Source of the DNA: Gavia stellata
Taxonomy: Eukaryota > Chordata > Aves > Gaviiformes > Gaviidae
Assembly (NCBI RefSeq): GCF_030936135.1
Contig: NC_082613.1
Location: forward strand, 806,001 to 870,000
Length of the DNA stretch: 64,000 nt
Direction: 5' to 3'
In this document: positions 36,201 through 47,529 of the stretch, in pieces
Position numbering within the stretch: the first letter of the stretch is position 1
Layout of the letters: each line of letters starts with the position of its first letter
Translations under genes and position numbers: made by a program
The notes under the pieces: generated by a model
What the model was told of the DNA's origin: nothing
Database searches by the model: none
Seen by the model: the letters and a program-made list of their open reading frames with translations, nothing else

Positions 36201-39200
36201 ACCACGGGTGGAACCAGCGGGGTGAGAGGAGCCCCCGACCCCTCCGTGACGCCCCTGGGCACTGGCTGCGGCAATCCTGCACAAAACCGTGTTGTGTCCT
36301 TGCAGACGGGGCTCGCAGGGGTCTGAGCTGTCCCAGAGTCACCCACCCTCACACACCACGGCCAGGCGGTGCCAGCGGCAGGGACGTCCCCTGTGGCACC
36401 ATTTTACATTAGTATTTGTGCACCAAACCAGTGCAAAATTCTGTCTCTTCCCTTCTATCAATTCCACTCGCCTTCTGTGGCTGCTCCGCAAGGTGCCCGT
36501 CCCCGGCGTAGGCTGGCGAGGCAGGTGCTGCTGCCGGCTCCGCAGGGCTCATGGTAGCCGGTGGCCCATTGCTCTGCGGGAGCGGAGGTGGGAACCTCCC
36601 CCATGGCACCATGCCACCTGGAAGGATTTGCTTTTTGGCATTTTGGTTCTAGGATTACTGAGGAAACCTTTAGACCTGTCTTTGCAATTATTCACAGCCA
36701 GTGAGCCTGAGCTGGGACTTGGCACTTTCTTTCATCCTGCTCCTCCTGTTTCTTTAGGAATTGGAAACCGAATGTGCCCAGCGAGGCGTTAGGTATTAGA
36801 CAGCTTGGGCCAAGGCAAGGCGATCCGACCCTGTCCTTCCCCTCGCAGCTCTGCCACTGCCATCGAAGGACACACGGCCTTCTGCTCTTCACCTTCGTGC
36901 TCTGAGCACACGCAGCTCATTGGCATGAGGCTCAATTTCCCGGAGCCCCCAGCGCATCGGCGTTCATTGCGGCTGGCGGAGAGGCAGGAGGGATGTGCCA
37001 GCTGCAGCCCAGCAGTGCCTAATGACCATGTCTCGACAGCATCGTTACCTCTGTGTTTAATTGGCAGGGTGGGGGTGGCATCCTGCTCCCCACCAAGGAC
37101 GTGCTGCTCGGGGCATCGCTCGCTCCTGCCTCAGGCTGCCACGGACAGGTAAAGGAGCGAGGAGCAGCAGGAGAGGCTCGGCTGGAGTCCCTGGGCATTG
37201 GGGGCACCTCGGTCACCCCATCGACTTCTGAAAAGGGCAGCAGGAAACTCCAAGGTGTTTAGAGAAACATTTAGACTCCTGAACGCTCAGCCATGGCGTG
37301 CAGGAGCTGCAGGATAGGCTACAGGCAAATGGTCTGTCCCTAATGAAAATTTTCATGAAAAAAAAAGAAAACTGAAAGCTTCTGCCCACAAATCAAATAA
37401 TTCTATGGGGAACTTGAGCTGAAATACTTGATTTTTGGATCAGCTGCAAGGGACCAGCCGTCCCCACCATCTCATAACAACTCCTCCAGTTGAACCTTTC
37501 CTCCCCAGAGCCACTGCTGCTTGGCAGAGCCGTGGTTTCTGCGCAGAGCCGATTTAATTTCAAAAAACACTTTCTGTCAAAACTGGTTCAGGTGTGAAGT
37601 TTCAGAGCAGTGTTAGTGCCGGCTGTGGGGTAGGGGCTGTGCTCCAGATCGCATGGGATCAGATCGGTGCATGGGATCAGATCGGGACGAGGAGACAGCA
37701 CAGGGTCCAGGTGGGGAGGGCGATGGTGGGGGACGAGCCACAGCCCAGGAACGGCGGTGTGGGCCGGGGTCTGCGCTGGAAATGCTCACCCTGAGCTGGC
37801 ACCACAGCTCCCGGCTGTGCATGCTGCTCTTTCTGGCTACCAGCCGCTGGCAACTGCCATTTCCCACTTCCCAACATCTTCAGCCGTTCTGCTTCTCTTC
37901 ACCTTTTTTTTAAAACAATTCATTAGGAAAAGGTGACACCCGCAGCCGGGGCTGGGGCAGGTGGCGGCTCAGCAGCACGTGCACGGTGGAAGGCTGCCGA
38001 CAGCAGACACGTTACCGGCTGGCATGGCAAACTGCAAAGTGGAGTGTAAATGTCAGGTGAGAAGCAGGTCCCATCCTCTGGCCGAGGCACCGAGACGTGA
38101 GCAGGAGCCCTGGCCCGGGGAGCGGGGGCACTGGGAAAGATGCTGTCTGCAAACCCACGGCTCATGGGACCAGGTCTCCGCTGCGCCCGCGGGACGGGGC
38201 TCTGGGCAGGAGCAGAGGGACCCGTGATGGGCCGAGGTAGAGGAGGGTGTTGGTGCATCCCAGCAGGGATGCCCAGCAGAGCCAACACGGGTGCTGGGAA
38301 GCGGCTGGTGGCACACAGTGCCTTGCCGGTGGCTCTGCAGGCTGCAGAGCTCGGGGATCCGGCACCGGCCCCAGCAGCTCTCACCGTGCAGCCGTTCTGC
38401 GCAGGGGCTGTGGCACAGCTGACCCCAGGACGCATTTTGATGTGGGGAGCAGCCAGCAAGCCACTGCAGCCGGGAGTGAGCTCCTCCTGCACCCGAGAGC
38501 TCGCCGGCCATCGCCACCCGCTCACCCCCGGGGTCCCGGGGGTCCCGGCCCCAGCCCGGGGGCTGCTGCCCCGGCAGGGCACCAGGGACGTGTTTCTTCA
38601 TGTCAAACAGCTCCCAGCTCGCTGGCAACAAGCAGGGAGCAGGAACAGAGAATAAAAGAACCAGCAGCTCAGGGACAAGGGCAGAATAAATCTGCATAAA
38701 TACAAATGAGGAGAATGTTTATTTCTCACATTGACCACATTTCTGTAGCTACTTTAAATGGCGAGAGAGGCATGGGTCCATCAGAGCTGGGCAGGGCTCA
38801 GACTCGGCTCCGGGGCTGCAGCTCGTCGTGGTTCCCCACCTTTCCAGCAGACTTACCTATTAAATATTCTTTGCATGCGAGTTACTCCTGTAGCTGATAG
38901 GAGAGATAAATAACAAAACCCTTGCAAATGCAAAAATCCTTTGGCAGTTTGGAAAGAAACCAAATCACGTGCAGAATGCAGATGAAGAAAAATCCTTTTT
39001 ATTGTAAGGAGTAACAGAAGGGATGTGAATCCGCCTCACCCACAATGCAACATATCCAAATCCACTTGGAGATTACAAGACAGGATAGCATTTACTCTGA
39101 TCAGTTCAAAGCATGACTGTTAGGGAACAAATTGGCTAAGTACACATCTGGATTAGACTGTAGGCCTTTTTTGCCTTCTTTTTAACAGTATGAAATCACT

Positions 39201-41018
39201 GGAAACAGCAAAATTTCTTTTTGAAATGGTAAACTAATCAAGAAGCAGAAGGAGAGCAAAGACAAAGCAGTTACATTTCATCAGCATTTGTCCCTTTTCT
39301 CTCTTCCCTTCCTGGGAATTTGGTGCAGTTGGTGCAAATTCACAGATTTCCTGTGGGGCGGCTGCATGGGGACCAAATCGCAGCCGCCAGCCGGGCTGTC
39401 TTGGTCCAGCACCGGGAAAGTCTCCTCTGTGCCAAGCAGTTGCATGGCCGAAACCACAGCCCCGGTCCAGGCGGAACTCGGGTGTGTGTGAGGAAGGACA
39501 GGAGGCCCAGGGCCGCATCTTTGTCAGTGATTGCCGTAACGAGTGGCTTATGGCCGTGACAGCTGGGAGGGCATGTGGGCATGACCCGGGGCTCCTGCCT
39601 CTGGATCCACTGCTAGCAGCGCCATTGGCACCACTAGCCATTGGCATGGCCAGCCATCAGCATGGCTAACCATCAGCATGGCTAACCATCGGCACTGCTA
39701 ACCATCAGCACAGCTAACCATCAGCATGGCTAACCATTGGCACGGCTAACCATTGGCACAGCTAGGCATTGGCACAGATAACCATTGGCACAGATAACTA
39801 TCGGCAAGGCTAACCATCCCCATGGTTAACCATTGACACGGCTAACCGTTGGCATTGCTAACCATTGGCATGTCTAACCATTGACATGGCTAACCATTGG
39901 CACGTCTAACCATCGGCACAGCTAACCATTGGCACAGCTAACCCTGGGCTGGACAGAGGCACCGAAGTCTGATAAGGCTGAAATGTCACGCAGAAGAAAT
40001 AGTGTATTTTCTTGGTTGGGTTTCTCCATTTTCACATCTATTCTCCATGTATTGAGTCATCTTCCTCCCTTCCCTCCTCCTCCTCGGGGCAGAGCGGTGG
40101 GAATCGCCCCTGGGGGCACCTGGGGGGATGCTGGAGCTGAGGTTTTGGGCAGCGCAGGAGCTTGGAGTGGCAGCCCCGTAACTCCCCTGTCACCTCCCGC
40201 TACCAGGCGGCAGGGTCAGCCCTGGTGGGCTCATCTCACCCAGCCCAGGCACTGCCACCGGCACCGGCACGTCGGGCAGCAGAGCCTCTGAGCCAGGTCC
40301 CCAGGCAGCAAATCGTCCTTACCCCACAGCGCTGCTGGCCCCGCGGCTACGGGATGCTCCCGGGATTGACGCCTGTGGCTGGGGGAGAGGGACCCAGGTC
40401 AGTGCTCTCTGCCCCCCCCCCGCCCGGCCCCCTGCACCCCGGCAGCCCCCACCCGCGGGGCCGGGCTCCGTGGTGCCCCATGCGCCGGTGGCCTGAGAGC
40501 CCCTGGCTTTATGGGCAGAGATGATTTAGTGCCCTGAGGAATACGCCTCTGGGGAAGCTGGGATGGCTTCCAACTCTTCCTTCCCTCCTCTATATATTAA
40601 CTTCACATGCATATGAAGCTGAAAGCTCTTCCAATCACCTCTGCAAATATTAATTAATCTTCACAGCATCCTAAGGACCATTATTCACTCCTATTAAGTA
40701 AATATTATTAAATCCTTTTATGAGAGGTGAAGTGACTTTTCCAGGGCTGTGCAGGGCATAAGTAGGACTGCACAGACTCTGTCTCGTGACCATACTCCCG
40801 GAGCCACTGAGTGCGGCGAAGCAGCTGCTGCTCAGGGGTGAACCTGCCTGTGCCTGAGCCGGGGGATGTCTCTGAGGACCAGGGACCTCGATCGCCCCAC
40901 AGCGCAGCTGCGCCGTGTGGGGTGGAAGCATTTTGTGGGACCACCCCGAGATGCATCAGCACCCTGTGGCTTTGGCTGCACCCCATGGCCATGGGGACCC
41001 GCTCCCCGCTCTTGGCCA
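27300..41018. other. Intergenic region between CDK5RAP1 and the BPI-fold cluster
   Basis: About 13.7 kb without a recognisable exon on either strand. I searched both strands for BPI-fold signatures (LCPxVD, GVPLPxxLN, VTGQFLELDL) and found none. In mammals BPIFB1 and the BPIFA genes lie between BPIFB4 and CDK5RAP1, so this is where their counterparts would be expected. The stretch contains a 16-bp minisatellite at 39.6-39.9 kb, a T run near 35291-35305 and CTC runs near 32510-32535. The GC content drops in 28-29 kb and 34.9-35.5 kb. I see nothing else that I can support. Confidence 0.6.
39621..39943. repeat. 16-bp minisatellite, about 20 copies
   Basis: The unit is close to GCTAACCATTGGCACA with frequent substitutions (CATCAGCATG, CATCGGCACT). 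The period of 16 bases holds for about 320 bases. About half the units carry ATTGG, which is CCAAT on the other strand. The unit length shifts frame each copy, so it is non-coding. Confidence 0.92.
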
Positions 41019-44000
41019 CTACCCCGCGCCAGGGCTGTGTCCCTGCTGTGCGTCCCTGCTGCTGTGGCTGCCCCTCTCTGGGTCACAGACACCAGTGGGG
41101 ATCCCCATCGCGGCGTCGAGGCCAGACTTACTCTGAAGGAGCCAGTCGATGAAGGCGCTTGGGAACGGGGAATTCTGCAAAAACCCAGGAGGCATTAAAG
41201 CGCATGACTGCGGAGGCTGCGGCAGGCAGGAGGGCAGGCAGCGCAGGGGGGCCAGGGACGGGACACGGCTGTACCTGCAAATCCAGCTCCACGAACTGCC
41301 CGGATGTCACCGGCAAATTGGAGAGGGCAGAGTGGATTTTCCCCAGGAGCCCAAAGGAGATGACACCTGCGGAGAGGGAGAGGCCGTCAGGGCTGGGCAG
41401 AGCCGGCTGCCCGTTCAGGAGCCTGCCGGAGTGCTCTGCCTGCCTGGAGCCGCGCTGGCAAGCGGAGCATCGGGCAGAGGCTGGGAGAGGAAGGTCCCCA
41501 GCACCACAGGAGGAAAAAGTCTCGTCTCTCCTGCGGGTCTCAAACCTCCCGGGCTTCAAAGGCTCCCATGAAAGCCGCTGTCCTGGAGCTACCTGGTGCA
41601 TGTCTCATCACACGGGAAATGTTTTGGGTAAATGGGGACAACGCTGCCTGCAATGAAGCAGCAATTGCCTCTGTGCGGGACTCGAAGTGAACAGAGCCGG
41701 GGAGGGAAACCCCCCTGCTCTGCGGGGCTGCAAACCAGGGGGTCCCAGCAGAGCTGCCTCGCTTGCAGCAGCTCGGGTCTGGCCCCAGTTAGAAAAACAA
41801 CCGTGAGAACAGCGGGATCGTGATGCTTTCGTGATGTCGGGCAGCGGGGGGGTGAGCCAGGACTCTGCCACCCACAGCAGCTTTGCTGGTGGAGTGGAGC
41901 AGCTCCTGCTTCACACAGAGCAACTCCTCCCACGGCTCCGGCTCTCCGGAGGACGGCCACAGCCTGTGGAGATGGCTAGACACGCAAAACTCAAGTGTGG
42001 CTCTAAAAATTAATGTAGAAAAGAAAATTTAATGACTTACGGTTGAGGAATTGTAGCTTAATATTGATGATGCTGACCCAAATATTCACTAATGGGCAGA
42101 GCTGTAACGGTAACAAGTGGCACAACGTTGGTGAGAATACTGTGGGTGTAGCGACGTGTTTCCCTAACATCATTTGAGTTTCACAGGCTTTAAATCAAGG
42201 CGGAACAATCAGCTCCCAGAGCACAGTTTCCTCCGTGGAAAAAGAGCAGTATAAATTGTTCAGCTCTCCTCTCAAAGTGGCACAGATTCTATTCAACAGA
42301 ATGAAAAGATTTTCTAACAAGCACCTTTTTTCTAAGTGAGGCTGTCGCTTCTGCTTACCGCACCGTCTCGGTACCAGAAGGCGCTTCAGAAAGCAATTGG
42401 TCACAAATTATCCTGCAACATTGACTGATGGAATCTGAATTACTTCTAACAAATAAATCCTGACTGTAAGAAAGATCAAGGAAGCCTGCGGAATTCACTT
42501 ACGGGATGTGGGCATGTGCCTGTTGCATGCACACATGTGTCTGTATGTATGTGTGAATCTGCTGGACAGTTATGGCAACAGCACTAATTTCGGTTAAAGT
42601 GCAGCTTCTCACAGCAAAGGACTTTCGGGCACTCACCAGTGCAGGTACGAGGGACTGAAGAGACGAGTTCAGCAAACCGCTCACCAGATTGGTGAGGAAG
42701 CTGGAGAGGGAAAAAGACAGACAAAAATTACCAGGGAGATTGTCGAAACCCGGTGCTCCGCAGCAAGACAAATCTGAAATACTCTGCTGGTCTGCAATGC
42801 CGTGAACACCGAAGAGGAGCACGCCTTGTCTTCTCTTCTCTCGGGTCTTAAAAGATGCTGCTAGCCCACAGCTCCCCCAGGCTTTAGCAGGCATTACAGA
42901 TGCTCAGGACTTTGTTATCTGCTTATCAAAATCTGATTGTTAAGGTGTAAATCTGTGCCCGGATTTGAGACTGAAATCTTGCCCCACTGCAAACATGCAA
43001 AGAGCTGAGCCACGGCTACTCCTGCCCGTTTTTTTAGCTGTTTCCCCGTGCACATACCAATATCCCATCCCCTTGCAGGTTTCTCAAAAAAAATGCCTTT
43101 TCTATGAGAAAATCCCAGGGCTCCGCATGGCTGGATAATGGAGCTGCCATTCACTCTGCGTGCTACCCCTGAGATTTTTGCTGAATTAACCCTCTCTGCC
43201 AAGTGCTGGGTGGTCTCAAGTCTGGAAACTGGATCCCGGCTGGGCACCTTGGGGGCGAGGGAGGGAGAAACCTGCCTCCAGCGCGAAATGCAGCCCTTCG
43301 CCAGGGGCCACGGTCGAGCCCCAGGTCAGCCCGGGTGGGTCAGGCTCAGCTCCCGCGTGTGACGAGTCTGTCCTTGCAAATCACCCGGGGGCCTCTACGA
43401 GCAGCTGCTCGGTGGGTGACAGGGGCCCGGGGGGGTGAGCGCTCCCACACTCACCCCTTCCGCAGGTTGACGCTGAAGCCACCAAGCAGGTTGCTGCAAT
43501 CCTTAATCACTAACTTGAGGTCACCGGGGGTGTCTTGGGTCAGTGTCACGTGTGACGTGATGTTCGTTTCGACCGAGGATCCGCTCAGAAAGTGAAAAAT
43601 CCTGAAAAATAAGGAAGTGGCTTGGAGGATTATGGAGGAGACCGAAGCAGCCCAGAAGAGCGGTATCTGTGCCTGAATTGCAAGCTTGGGCTCGGCTGGG
43701 ACAATGTTTTAGTCTCAGGACTTCATTCAGGCTCCTGGACCTGTTAGCAGATCATTGAAGTCCCAGTGTGCAAACAGGCGTGGAGGGGTTTCCAGTACAG
43801 TTCTGACTTCGGGGGAGGAAGGACAAGTCAACATGAAGGAGCATGGAGTCTTCTTGGCACGTTGCTTCCAACACCATGTCCACAGGAGGATCTCTGCCTC
43901 TGCCCGCCGCCGCAGACTGAGACTGTGTCTTTGGAGTGAGGACAGCTGGAAATGTCCCCAGGGAGAGGCACCAGCACAGCACAGAGCTTTCCTCACCAGC

Positions 44001-45737
44001 CCCTTGCTCAGTGTTTTGGGATGTTTCTCCAGCACCCGGGAACAAGCTGTCCTCCCCAGCACCCTCAGACCCCCATGGCCCCGCTCTGCTGTCTTGCCCA
44101 CCAGCCCTGCTCACCCTGGTAAGCGCAGCACCAGCTTCGAGTACAGGTTCAGCACAAGCTCGCCCCCGCGACAGGACCTTCCATGACACTCGGACATTCT
44201 CAAGGTTCAGCACCTTCAACCTGGGGGTCAACACAAAAGCAAACCCACCTTGAGATGGCAGAATCAGCAGGGGCAGACCCTACAGTCCCATCTCATCCTG
44301 TTCATCATTTGACCTGTTAACTATGTGGATATTCCCAGTTAAATGTGTAGGCGGGGAAGGGCCAGCGCCTGCTTCAAGAAGAACCAACTTCAAAGCAGGG
44401 TCAGGTTGCTCAGGGCTGTGTCCCACTAAGTGTCAGCCATCTCCAAGGGTGGAGATTCTCCCACCTCTTTGGGGTGCCCATCACAGTGTCACATCACTCC
44501 CATGGGGAAGACTTTTCCCATCTCCGGTTGGATTTTCCCCTATCGCAGCTCCTCACATGAGTTGCGAGCCCAGGACTGGTGGTTTGCATAACAGGGAGGA
44601 TCTGGTCCCCTGGAGCACCCCTTTAGGGGAACCTCTCCTCTGAACGTTATTTGTTACCCTGCAGCAAGCACCACTGCTGTGCTTCTGCTCTGACTTACCA
44701 GGCGAAGCGTGTTGGCTTGCGAGGGACTCCACCACCCAGCAGTCCTCCTTCACCCAGCAGTCCTCCTTCACCCAGAAGACCTCCTTCACCCAGAAGGCCA
44801 TTGAGACCAAGTAGACTCCCGTTGCCTAAGAGACCTCCTTTTCCAAGCAGCCCTGTGCCAAGCAGACCTTTCTCTCCAAGAAGGCTTTTATTGCCAAGGA
44901 GGCCATTGCTGAGGAGACCATTGCCGAGGAGACTATTGCCAAGGCTTTCCCCACCAAGGATGCCTGTGCCAAGGCCTTCCCCACCAAGGACGCCTGTGCC
45001 GAGCAGACCACTGCTGCCAGGTTGTCCTCCTGCAACAGACAGACCTCCATTACTGTTCTGGTTTTCATTGGCAAGAAGCCCTCCTCTCCCAAGCGCACCC
45101 ATGCCAAGTAGACCTTCCTCACCTAGGAGGCCTGTGCCAAGGACCCCAGATCTGCTGGATTCATTTCGTGCCTCAAGGGGACCTCCACTTTCTCCTCCAC
45201 TTGGACTTCCTCTGCCAAGGAGGCCGGTACCAAGTAACCCACCTTCACCAAGAAGTCCTGTGCCAAGCAATCCACCTTTTTTGCTGATGAGACCTTCGCT
45301 GCCAAGAAGACCAGTACCAAGCAGACCTGCACCAAGGAAGTCCCACTTACTAATCAGACTTCCACTGTTGGAAAGATTTTATTGACAAGAAAGGTTGGTT
45401 CAGCTACGTTAGGTTGACCTGCTCGTGAGGTCTCACAGGGGACCCCTGAGCATCCTTGCGCAAAGTTGGGTTCCCCATGGAGCTGAGCCTGCCAGGAGGC
45501 AGGTCTCTGATGAGCAGAGGGACGCTCCATGAACCCGACATGGCACAGGACACACCGTGACTGAGGTGGGCATGTGTCCGCCTATGCCACATGCTCCCCT
45601 GGGAAACATGGAAAACCTCTGAGCTCACCGTCTTTCGGTTGTGCTGGGCTCAGCCCAAGGACACTGCCCAAGTTGAGGAGGCCCTGGGAGGGGGGCAGGA
45701 GGCCTCCAAGGAGGATAAGACACCAGAAAGGCAACAT
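41019..45737 (-). CDS. Single-domain PLUNC/BPI-fold protein with a long GLLG repeat (BPIFA-like)
   Basis: Coding exons, 5' to 3': 45737-45629, 45326-44699, 44220-44115, 43601-43455, 42700-42637, 42101-42041, 41366-41275, 41174-41019. Exon 1 encodes a signal peptide (MLPFWCLILLGGLL), similar to mammalian BPIFA2. Exon 2 is a Gly/Leu repeat of about 200 residues built on GLLGxG. The rest is one BPI barrel: ETNITSHVTLTQD, the cysteine pair in IKDCSNLLGG and LCPLVN, then SNLPVTSGQFVELDLQ. Later exons of two-domain relatives are absent. The last exon opens NSPFPSAFIDWLLQ and reads on to a stop at 41021-41019, although a good alternative donor (CAGA/gtaagt) lies at 41132. The 44220-44115 exon is 106 bases against 105 in BPIFB4; the extra base is in five C (plus strand) at 44163-44167 and breaks the frame in this assembly. 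About 453 residues if that base is an error. Likely secreted, lipid-binding or surface-active. Confidence 0.72.
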
Positions 45738-47449
45738 CTCTGGTCCCAGCACCTGTGGAGAGACCCACATCAGCCCAAGCACCAGCCCTACCGTGCGGGA
45801 TTCAGCAGCCTGGGCACTGGTCCGGCTCTCTGTCCTTCATGTGCCACCTCAGGGCAGTGGGGCAGGTCCCCCCTGGACATGCAGCCCCCAGACCCAAGGG
45901 ACCAGTCCAGACCCACAGCACCCCTTTCCCACCCAGAAAGGTCAAACTGCTTTGGGTTATCAGGGAGCAACTGGAGCACGGTGATGTGCTCCTCCAGAGT
46001 CATTGATGTCTCCATGCTCTGCTGGGCTACTCGCTGCAGAGCCGGGTGCCTGACATCACAGTGAAGCTTGGAGGGAGAAAATGCCATTTTAAAGAGAGCA
46101 AGAGGGATAGAGATGAGGCAGGAGGACCTTGTATCAAGCAAGACGGATGGCTTCCAACCACTCTGAAACGGCCCTGAAAGAAGAACACTCAAAGGGGCAC
46201 AGATGGATAAAAAATGGTGTGTGTCAAAGTCGTGTCCTTCTCCCCGGCATGAAGAATACCTTGCATTATTAAAGCTCAAAGCACAGCCAAAATCAGACTC
46301 ACTTCTCCGTGGGCAGGTTGTTTGTTTTTCTCATCTTGCTCCATTCAGGCTATGAAAAGAGTCTACTTCCCCTGTATTTGACCTGCCTCTAGTCAAAAGA
46401 GAGCACCTTCAAGGACCTCATGTTCCCGCATGAGCTGGAATCCTGGGGTTGCAACCAACGCTGTGGAGTGTTTGTTTATGCACAGAAATGCTGTTTGCAA
46501 AGAAATGAAAAGAGGCACCCGCTGAAGCGCTGCCGTAGGTCCCAGTTTAAGGGAGCACCCGCCTGCACAGCCCCCATCCCGGGCCAGACACCCTGGCTTG
46601 TCTCCTCTGAGAAAAACAATGTACAGGCTGCAGATTTGAGGTTCAGCACTGAGAAATAACTTTATTTAGGTCAGACTGAACAACTTCTTTATCTGTTCCA
46701 GATACTTTAAAAAAAATCCCTGTATGACAGTTCTTGGCACAATTAAATTAGACTTTAATTCACTAGACTGTCTTTTACATTTTCCCTTTGATCAGCATGT
46801 AATGATGCACAGCTCCTGTAGCTGTGATTATTGAACAGGAGAGAAAGATAGAGGCTTGAGCAGCTTCCATTGAAAATCGTGTCAAATAAAATCAGTGGGA
46901 TTTGTTGGAGGGTCTCTGCAAAACGTGCGTAGCATTGTAAAAGGTTGCCAAAATGGTTTTCAGGTCTTTTAGAAGAGCTCTCAGAGACAATACGTGACAG
47001 AGTAGACAACTGTCTCTGCAGTTACTAATGATATCTATCGGGTTGGTACCTTCTTGGTCACACGCATTTAAGTGAGCTGAACATCTTGTACATGCAAAAT
47101 GCATGTATGGCTTTGCAGATAAACACCTATTTTGTACCAGCTGAGATGAGATCCGATAAGCTGAAAATTGTTCTGAATTCTGGTCACCAAGATCATGAAA
47201 AAAACCCTAGTCATTTCTGCTAGCTTAGTCATTGCAACAAACTTAACAACAACAAAAATAAATGTGGAATTTGACAAGCAAGAGCTCTACTAGCTTTAAA
47301 AAGTAGTTTTCATAAATGATTACATGCTGCTACAGAAATCAAAGGCAAACATCATTAAAATTCTTGCTTTTAAAGCTGAGTTACACTTTGCTGTAGGTCG
47401 TCTAATGGGAACAAGAGCTCTGTGGCCACGGTACCTTAATGCCACTTAC

Positions 47450-47490
47450 CTGGAGCCCTTTGATGTTGCGGCGCTGCTGCCCACAGCCTC
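47450..47490 (-). other. Probable non-coding first exon of the BPIFA-like gene
   Basis: Downstream of the minus-strand TATA box, a donor CCAG/gtaagt ends an exon at 47450. The exon carries no start codon. The signal-peptide exon begins at 45752 behind the acceptor CTCCACAG. BPIFB4 has the same arrangement of TATA box, short non-coding exon and signal exon. Confidence 0.5.
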
Positions 47491-47515
47491 TCAGCGGCGG
47501 CTGGCAGGAGCAGCT

Positions 47516-47523
47516 CTTATATA
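47516..47523 (-). promoter_or_regulatory. TATA box of the BPIFA-like gene
   Basis: TATATAAG on the minus strand, identical to the octamer in front of BPIFB4. It is about 65 bases upstream of a good splice donor, the right spacing for a short non-coding first exon. It suggests regulated, tissue-specific transcription. Confidence 0.6.
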
Positions 47524-47529
47524 CCCGAA

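Noticed and set aside
28000-41000. Searched for BPIFB1 or further BPI-fold exons
   Set aside because: No translation carried the cysteine exon, the linker motif or the VPLP exon of the family on either strand.
44651-45385. Plus-strand frame of 244 codons rich in Pro, Arg and Ser
   Set aside because: It is antisense to the GLLG repeat exon of the BPIFA-like gene; the minus-strand reading has correct phase with its neighbours.
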